Below are positions 59,740 to 64,000 of a stretch of DNA of 64,000 bases, piece by piece. Within the stretch, counting starts at the first letter, position 1. The number at the start of each line of letters is the position of its first letter. Made by a program: the position numbers and the translations under genes. The notes beneath the pieces are model-generated. The model saw only the letters and a program-made list of their open reading frames with translations, searched no databases and was not told the origin of the DNA. Source of the stretch: CAVALG01 sp045576295. GTDB taxonomy: Bacteria > Bacillota > Clostridia > Oscillospirales > Acutalibacteraceae. The stretch is from positions 1 to 64,000 of the forward strand of contig JAZNGF010000002.1 in the NCBI GenBank assembly GCA_045576295.1, in the 5' to 3' direction.

Positions 59740-59906
59740 TGATGTTTGCCTTTGGCAAATGATGACGCTTATGCTAATGATGACGGCTGCGCCTAATGAT
59801 ATCGTTTGCGCTAATGTTTTATGGCAAACATCGCACCATTGTGAGGGATACCGAACAAAATCATTATGCGAAGCATAACATCATATCGCGTAAGCGATAT
59901 ATCATT
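59740..59906. repeat. Array of short hairpins with ATGATG/CATCAT spacers
   Basis: Small perfect hairpins recur with conserved spacers: TTTGCC/GGCAAA (59745-59759), GGC/GCC (59785-59793), TTATGC/GCATAA (59864-59878) and ATATCGC/GCGATAT (59883-59900). In the left half the spacers read AATGATG, in the right half CATC or ATCATT, and GATGTTTGCC at 59741 pairs with GGCAAACATC at 59823. The whole is thus loosely palindromic. It resembles palindromic intergenic repeats of Firmicutes; it holds no gene. Confidence 0.7.
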
Positions 59907-59986
59907 GAAAATTTTAACATTTAGTGTTATAATCAGTTCGATAAACAAGAATCTTTGCGGATATCCTATTATGAGGAGAATTAAAA

Positions 59987-60508
59987 ATGAAAACGATTGT
60001 GATTTATAATTCACAGACTGGATTTACAAAAAGATATGCCCAGTGGATTGCAGAAAAAGCAAATGCAGACTGCATAGAGTACAGTAACGCTAAAAATGCG
60101 GATTTAGATAGCTATGATGCCATAGTTTTTGGCGGTTGGGCTGTAGCTGGTTCAATAAGCAAACTCAAATGGTTTAAGAAGAATCTTTTGAGATGGAGGG
60201 ATAAGAAACTGGTAGCTTTTTGTGTTGGTGCAAGTTCCATTGAAAACCCTGAAATTGAACTAACATTACCTAAAAACTTCTCTGAAGAAGAGCTTAAAGT
60301 AGTAAAATGGTTCTATTGCCCTGGTGGTCTTGATTACGAAAAAATGCCTGCAACATCAAAGACGATGATGAAAATGTTTGTCAAGGTTTTAAAAGCAAAG
60401 AAAGATAAGACAGAGGCTGATATTGAACAGATAAAAATGATGTCATCATCATATGATATTTCAGATATAAAATATATCGAACCGATAATTGATTACCTTA
60501 ATGGCTAA
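59987..60508 (+). CDS. Flavodoxin-like protein
   Basis: A 173-residue protein with the FMN phosphate loop YNSQTGFTKRYA (6-17) and the FGGWAVAGSISK segment typical of flavodoxin-domain (HemG-like) proteins. It likely binds FMN and carries electrons in the cytoplasm; protoporphyrinogen oxidase activity is not implied. GAGGAG precedes the ATG. It is flanked by a repeat array on one side and featureless sequence on the other, and may be an acquired gene (inference). Confidence 0.88.
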   Translation: MKTIVIYNSQTGFTKRYAQWIAEKANADCIEYSNAKNADLDSYDAIVFGGWAVAGSISKLKWFKKNLLRWRDKKLVAFCVGASSIENPEIELTLPKNFSEEELKVVKWFYCPGGLDYEKMPATSKTMMKMFVKVLKAKKDKTEADIEQIKMMSSSYDISDIKYIEPIIDYLNG

Positions 60509-60699
60509 AGACCTGTTTAGCCACAAGTAAATCGACTTAAGATTAACAATTCGCTGAACTGATCGTGCAGTGGTATGCTTTAAGCGCTTTTTATTACAGC
60601 AGTGGATGATTTGTGCTTTTAGGACTTCTTTCGTAATAGAAAACCTTAGTTCGCAATTCGCGTATTGTAGTTCTTTTATGTGTTGATATTTTCGATAAT
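60509..60699. other. Gene-free interval
   Basis: No coding sequence, RNA gene or clear repeat is seen between the flavodoxin gene and the pot terminator. Confidence 0.5.
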
Positions 60700-60730
60700 A
60701 AAACCACCGATTTTGATAATCGGTGGTTTT
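60700..60730 (-). terminator. Terminator of the pot operon
   Basis: A 13-bp perfect stem (60700-60712 with 60718-60730). On the minus strand it ends in TTTTATTAT, just after the potCD fusion gene. Confidence 0.85.
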
Positions 60731-60745
60731 GTCACTTTGTAAACT

Positions 60746-62662
60746 TTAAGAAATCCTAACCTTTGTCCAAAGTTTTTCGTAATAGTCGCGAACCTTTGGG
60801 TCGAGGTCGTGGTAATATTGCGTTTTTTGTTTAACCTCGGCAGGGGGGTAGAGGATAGGATCGTCTTTTAATGAATAATCTTCATTATGAATTACTGATG
60901 TGTTGGGCGAAGCATAGCAAATGTATTCTGCATTAGCCAATGCAACCTCAGGCTCAAGCAGGAAGTTAATATACATCATTGCCGCCTCGTAATTTTGTGT
61001 GCAGGATGGAATGCAGATTGAATCAACAAATATGTTTGTACCTTCTTCGGGGTAGACAAATTTTAAATCTTGGTTTGATTCACGCATTATGTAATAATCA
61101 CCTGCATAATAGGGGGCGAGTGCTGCATTACCCGATTCCATTTTGTTAAACACTTCGTCCATAACTCTTGCCTGAAGCACTGAATTTTGCTCTATAAGTT
61201 TGTTTGCTGCGCGGTCCCAATCAGATGTGTTTTCAGTGTTTAAATCAATTCCAAGGGTGAATTGCGTAATAGCAAAGGCATCGCGCGGGTTGTTAAAGGT
61301 TAAAATGTTGCCTGAATACCTTTCGTCGAATAAAACATTCCAAGATGTTGGCGGTTCTTCAACCATACTTTCGTTGTAAATAAGGCCAACCATACCAACG
61401 TTGTAGGGAACAGAGTATTCCTCATTCGGGTCGAAATAAAGGCCTTTATATTCATCGGCAATGTAATGATAGTTGCTAAGCTTTGATACATCAATTTTCT
61501 TCATAAGGCCTTCGCCAATCATTCGCTGTATCATATAGTCAGACGGGATAACAATATCATAAGGTGTTCCGCCCGCCTTTATTTTGGCATACATTTCTTC
61601 GTTGCTTTCGAAGTTTGTGTAATTAACCTTAATTCCGGTTACGCGCTCAAAGGCCGCATTAACATCAAGTGATTCATCGCTACCGTCGGATATATATTCG
61701 CCCCAGTTATAAACGTTAAGCGTTGTGCCTGCAAGGTCGGTGCTGTATTCGTTAACAAGGTTAATTTGTGTGTTTTTAAGGTTGCCGCTAATAATTGAAA
61801 CGGCTGTTATTGAGCCAACTATTGCAAAACACACGACAAGCGAAACAACACGCATAAGCTTTGGCCTAAGGCGCGAGCTCTTTTCTTCCTTTTGTGAAAG
61901 GTTTATAAGAATAAGAAGAATAAGAACGGTTACAAAAATAATAGTTGACAGCGCATACATTGTTGGCTTAACTATTTTTTTGGTCATTGAATAAATTCTA
62001 ATGGGCAGGGTTTGGAAGTTCGAGCCCGATGTGAAATAACTAATAATAAAATCATCAAGCGATAATGTGAACGACATTATAAACCCTGTGAAAACGCCGG
62101 GGTAAATAGCAGGCAGTGTAACCTTAAAAAAGGCTTTTAGGGGAGTGCAGCCCAAATCTTCTGCCGCTTCTGATAACTGCGTGCCGGTTTGTTTAAGCTT
62201 TGGCATAACATTTAAAATAACATAGGGTAAGTTAAAGGTTATGTGCGCGCAAAGAATAGTGGGGAAGCCAAGCGCATTTTTAGTGCCGATTATGCTTGAA
62301 AACAGAACAAACATAAGCATAAGCGAAACGCCTGTTACAATTTCGGGCGCCATCATGGGGATGTTTGTAACCGTCATAACCGAGCGCTTTGCAATGCCCT
62401 TTTTCATTTTATAAATGCCAACTGCTGCAATAGTTCCAAGCACAGTTGCAATAACGGCCGATAAAACCGCCAAGATAAGTGTGTTTTGAAGCGCAGTTAT
62501 TGATTCGCTATCGTATAATAACTGTTCATACCAGCGCATTGAAAAGCCAGTGAAAACCGATGTGCTGTTCGAGCTGTTGAATGAAAAGAACATCATAACA
62601 ACAAGCGGGGCATATAAAAATAGAATTACAAGCCCAATGAAAATTCTTCTAATCGCCTTCAT
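60746..62662 (-). CDS. Spermidine/putrescine ABC transporter permease-binding protein fusion (PotC-PotD)
   Basis: A 638-residue fusion. Residues 1-255 are a PotC-type permease with six helices and the EAA loop EAAEDLGCTPLKAFFKVTLP. A linker helix (about 272-292) then exports a PotD-type solute-binding domain (about 312-638: LNVYNWGEYISDGSDE, PYDIVIPSDYMIQRM, YSVPYNVGMVGLIYN, APYYAGDYY). The binding protein is thus tethered by the permease instead of a lipid. Polyamine specificity follows from the PotD-like segments, not from data. Its start overlaps potB by 4 bases (ATGA). Confidence 0.93.
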   Translation of the reverse strand: MKAIRRIFIGLVILFLYAPLVVMMFFSFNSSNSTSVFTGFSMRWYEQLLYDSESITALQNTLILAVLSAVIATVLGTIAAVGIYKMKKGIAKRSVMTVTNIPMMAPEIVTGVSLMLMFVLFSSIIGTKNALGFPTILCAHITFNLPYVILNVMPKLKQTGTQLSEAAEDLGCTPLKAFFKVTLPAIYPGVFTGFIMSFTLSLDDFIISYFTSGSNFQTLPIRIYSMTKKIVKPTMYALSTIIFVTVLILLILINLSQKEEKSSRLRPKLMRVVSLVVCFAIVGSITAVSIISGNLKNTQINLVNEYSTDLAGTTLNVYNWGEYISDGSDESLDVNAAFERVTGIKVNYTNFESNEEMYAKIKAGGTPYDIVIPSDYMIQRMIGEGLMKKIDVSKLSNYHYIADEYKGLYFDPNEEYSVPYNVGMVGLIYNESMVEEPPTSWNVLFDERYSGNILTFNNPRDAFAITQFTLGIDLNTENTSDWDRAANKLIEQNSVLQARVMDEVFNKMESGNAALAPYYAGDYYIMRESNQDLKFVYPEEGTNIFVDSICIPSCTQNYEAAMMYINFLLEPEVALANAEYICYASPNTSVIHNEDYSLKDDPILYPPAEVKQKTQYYHDLDPKVRDYYEKLWTKVRIS

Positions 62663-63477
62663 ACTATCACGCTACCTTCCTGGCTGTCACCAAAACGGTT
62701 CATAATAGCCATGCTGATGATAATAAATATCATAAGCACGAGCGACATTGCAGCACCAAGCGGATAGTTCGGTATTTTAAACTGTGTTTCGATAATATCG
62801 CCCGCAAGCAATATCATACCGTTACCAAGCTTTTGAGAAATGTAAAATGTACTGATTGAGGGAACAAAAACCATAGTAATGCCCGACATAACGCCCGGCA
62901 TGCTTAAGGGCAATATAACCTTTTTAAGTTTTACAAATGCGTTCGAGCCTAAGTCTTCTGCCGCTTCCAGAAGGGAAGTGTCGATTTTTGAAATTGATGT
63001 GTAAATCGGGATTATCATATAGGGTATAAAATCGTATACCATACCTAATATTACAGCACCGGGCGTTCCCATGAATTGAACGCGGCCGAAACCAAGGGCA
63101 GTTATTATCTTGTTTAAAACACCCGAGTTATCTAAAATAACGGTCCAAGAATAGGTTTTTATAAGCAGGTTCATCCACATTGGCATCATAACAAGCAAAA
63201 TCATAATTTTTTGATAAGATGCCGATGATTTTGAAAGAAAATATGAAAACGGATAAGCAATAAGCAGGCAGATAAGCGTTGAAATTAACGCATAAATGAT
63301 TGATGTTATAAAAACGCCGCTGTAATCTTTAAGTGCCAAAATATTATCAAAGGTGAAGTTGCCGTTACCGTCAGAAAATGAATAATAAATAACAATTAGC
63401 AGAGGAACAATGATAAATATTGCCGACCACACCATATAAGGTGCATTAAGAAGTTTTTTACCGATAGAACTTTTCAT
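62659..63477 (-). CDS. potB: Spermidine/putrescine ABC transporter permease
   Basis: A 272-residue permease with six helices and the EAA loop EAAEDLGSNAFVKLKKVILP (near 170-190). It pairs with the PotC part of the next protein. The ATG overlaps the last base of the potA stop, and the stop overlaps the potCD start, so the three genes are tightly coupled. Confidence 0.94.
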   Translation of the reverse strand: MKSSIGKKLLNAPYMVWSAIFIIVPLLIVIYYSFSDGNGNFTFDNILALKDYSGVFITSIIYALISTLICLLIAYPFSYFLSKSSASYQKIMILLVMMPMWMNLLIKTYSWTVILDNSGVLNKIITALGFGRVQFMGTPGAVILGMVYDFIPYMIIPIYTSISKIDTSLLEAAEDLGSNAFVKLKKVILPLSMPGVMSGITMVFVPSISTFYISQKLGNGMILLAGDIIETQFKIPNYPLGAAMSLVLMIFIIISMAIMNRFGDSQEGSVIV

Positions 63478-64000
63478 TATTCTTCATCCTCCGGTAATTC
63501 ATTCATTTCTTCCATTTCATCGCTATATGTTGAATAGTCGCCAAACATACCCGAATATTCCGACTTTTTCATAATATGTATGGCATCTGGGTCGATGCTC
63601 AGTCCCACAACATCATCAACGTGGTGCTCATCAGTGGTTTGTATCATCCACTTAAAGCCGTTAATATCAACAATGATTTCAAAGTGAACGCCTTTAAAGG
63701 TTACTTCGGTTACGGTTCCTGTAAGCGCGCCTTTTTCGGGCGCAACAATATCAACGTCTTCAGGCCTAACAACAACGTCTACCTCTTCGTTTTCGCCAAA
63801 GCCTTTATCAAGGCAGGGGAAATCATGCCCCGAAAACCTAACCAAAAGGTCGCGTTTCATAACGCCATCGAGGATATTACTTTCGCCGATAAAATCAGCA
63901 ACGAACGCGTTTTTAGGTTCGTTATAGATATCAATCGGGCGGCCGATTTGCTGGATTTTACCCTCGTTCATAACAACAACGGTGTCGCTCATGGCCAAGG
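63477..64000 (-). CDS. potA: Spermidine/putrescine ABC transporter ATP-binding protein, C-terminal part
   Basis: Only the C-terminal 174 or so residues are inside the window; the gene continues past the right edge. The visible part starts in the end of the ATPase domain (ALAMSDTVVVMNEGKIQQIGRPIDIYNEPKNAFVADFIGESN, typical of PotA) and contains the TOBE regulatory domain (VVRPEDVDIV, VTEVTFKGVHFEI). The last 30 residues are very acidic. Walker motifs lie outside the window. Confidence 0.92.
   Translation of the reverse strand, partial: LAMSDTVVVMNEGKIQQIGRPIDIYNEPKNAFVADFIGESNILDGVMKRDLLVRFSGHDFPCLDKGFGENEEVDVVVRPEDVDIVAPEKGALTGTVTEVTFKGVHFEIIVDINGFKWMIQTTDEHHVDDVVGLSIDPDAIHIMKKSEYSGMFGDYSTYSDEMEEMNELPEDEE

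Noticed and set aside
59740..59906. Hairpin array as CRISPR
   Set aside because: The hairpin stems differ from each other and the conserved parts are only 6-7 bases.

Overview
The window looks like a chromosome segment of a low-to-moderate GC Firmicute of class Clostridia, most likely a gut Oscillospiraceae/Ruminococcaceae-type organism (inference). The grounds are: consensus sigma-A promoters with 17-bp spacers in front of many genes, strong GGAGG-type ribosome sites, dockerin and cohesin domains, BspA-type leucine-rich repeats, FeoB-associated Cys-rich protein, DUF4364, ThiI without a rhodanese domain, and class B sortase. There are no rRNA genes, insertion sequences, phage genes or CRISPR arrays.

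Layout. 1-1600: a lone possible PD-(D/E)XK nuclease gene, then tRNA-Pro(CGG) with a decayed 5'-half copy between it and its promoter. 1801-5260: a heterodimeric ABC exporter with one degenerate ATP site. 5373-8588: an iron island (feoA, feoB, FeoB-associated protein) facing a DtxR-type regulator, with TTAGC/GCTAA palindromes in both feo promoter regions. 8631-11444: a leftward azlD-azlC-MBL-yitT operon. 11553-14900: a transglutaminase-like gene, then a metal P-type ATPase and a divergent TetR regulator sharing two near-identical operators. 15014-18000: a secreted EEP-fold lipoprotein and a zinc-ribbon/LRR protein with two HTH proteins. 18089-22605: a 1351-residue collagen-like surface protein and an orphan gene. 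22648-28126: a leftward run of kinase, patatin, ung, two acyltransferase-like genes, tadA and a CPBP protease. 28425-32747: glycogen phosphorylase and a GH13 amylase. 32797-35860: a SemiSWEET-like protein, rpsF-ssb-rpsR, and divergently coaX with an ECF S component. 35955-40434: a transglutaminase-dockerin protein, a Cys-rich clostridial protein, uppP, a polysaccharide deacetylase and a lipoprotein.

40654-53726 is the most unusual region: ten closely spaced co-directional genes combining tRNA thiolation (cysteine desulfurase, ThiI, MnmA) with a cell-surface set. In that set the KH and C-terminal domains of a CinA-like protein are fused through a membrane helix to a class B sortase, and the missing N-terminal MoCF-like half is the very next gene. 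Then come a dockerin-bearing glucosaminidase, a membrane-anchored cohesin protein, a frameshifted membrane protein gene, a LUD-domain protein and an LRR-dockerin-esterase. With the transglutaminase-dockerin protein at 35955, one anchored cohesin and three dockerin enzymes lie within 18 kb, which suggests a small surface complex acting on wall or proteins (inference).

53766-64000: an XRE regulator, tRNA-Thr(CGT), DUF4364, a hexapeptide transferase, a Nudix hydrolase, two RING/zinc-ribbon DUF2628 membrane proteins, ilvE, tRNA-Leu(CAA), a small array of hairpins, a flavodoxin-like protein, and a leftward polyamine ABC transporter (potA cut by the window edge, potB, and a potC-potD fusion).
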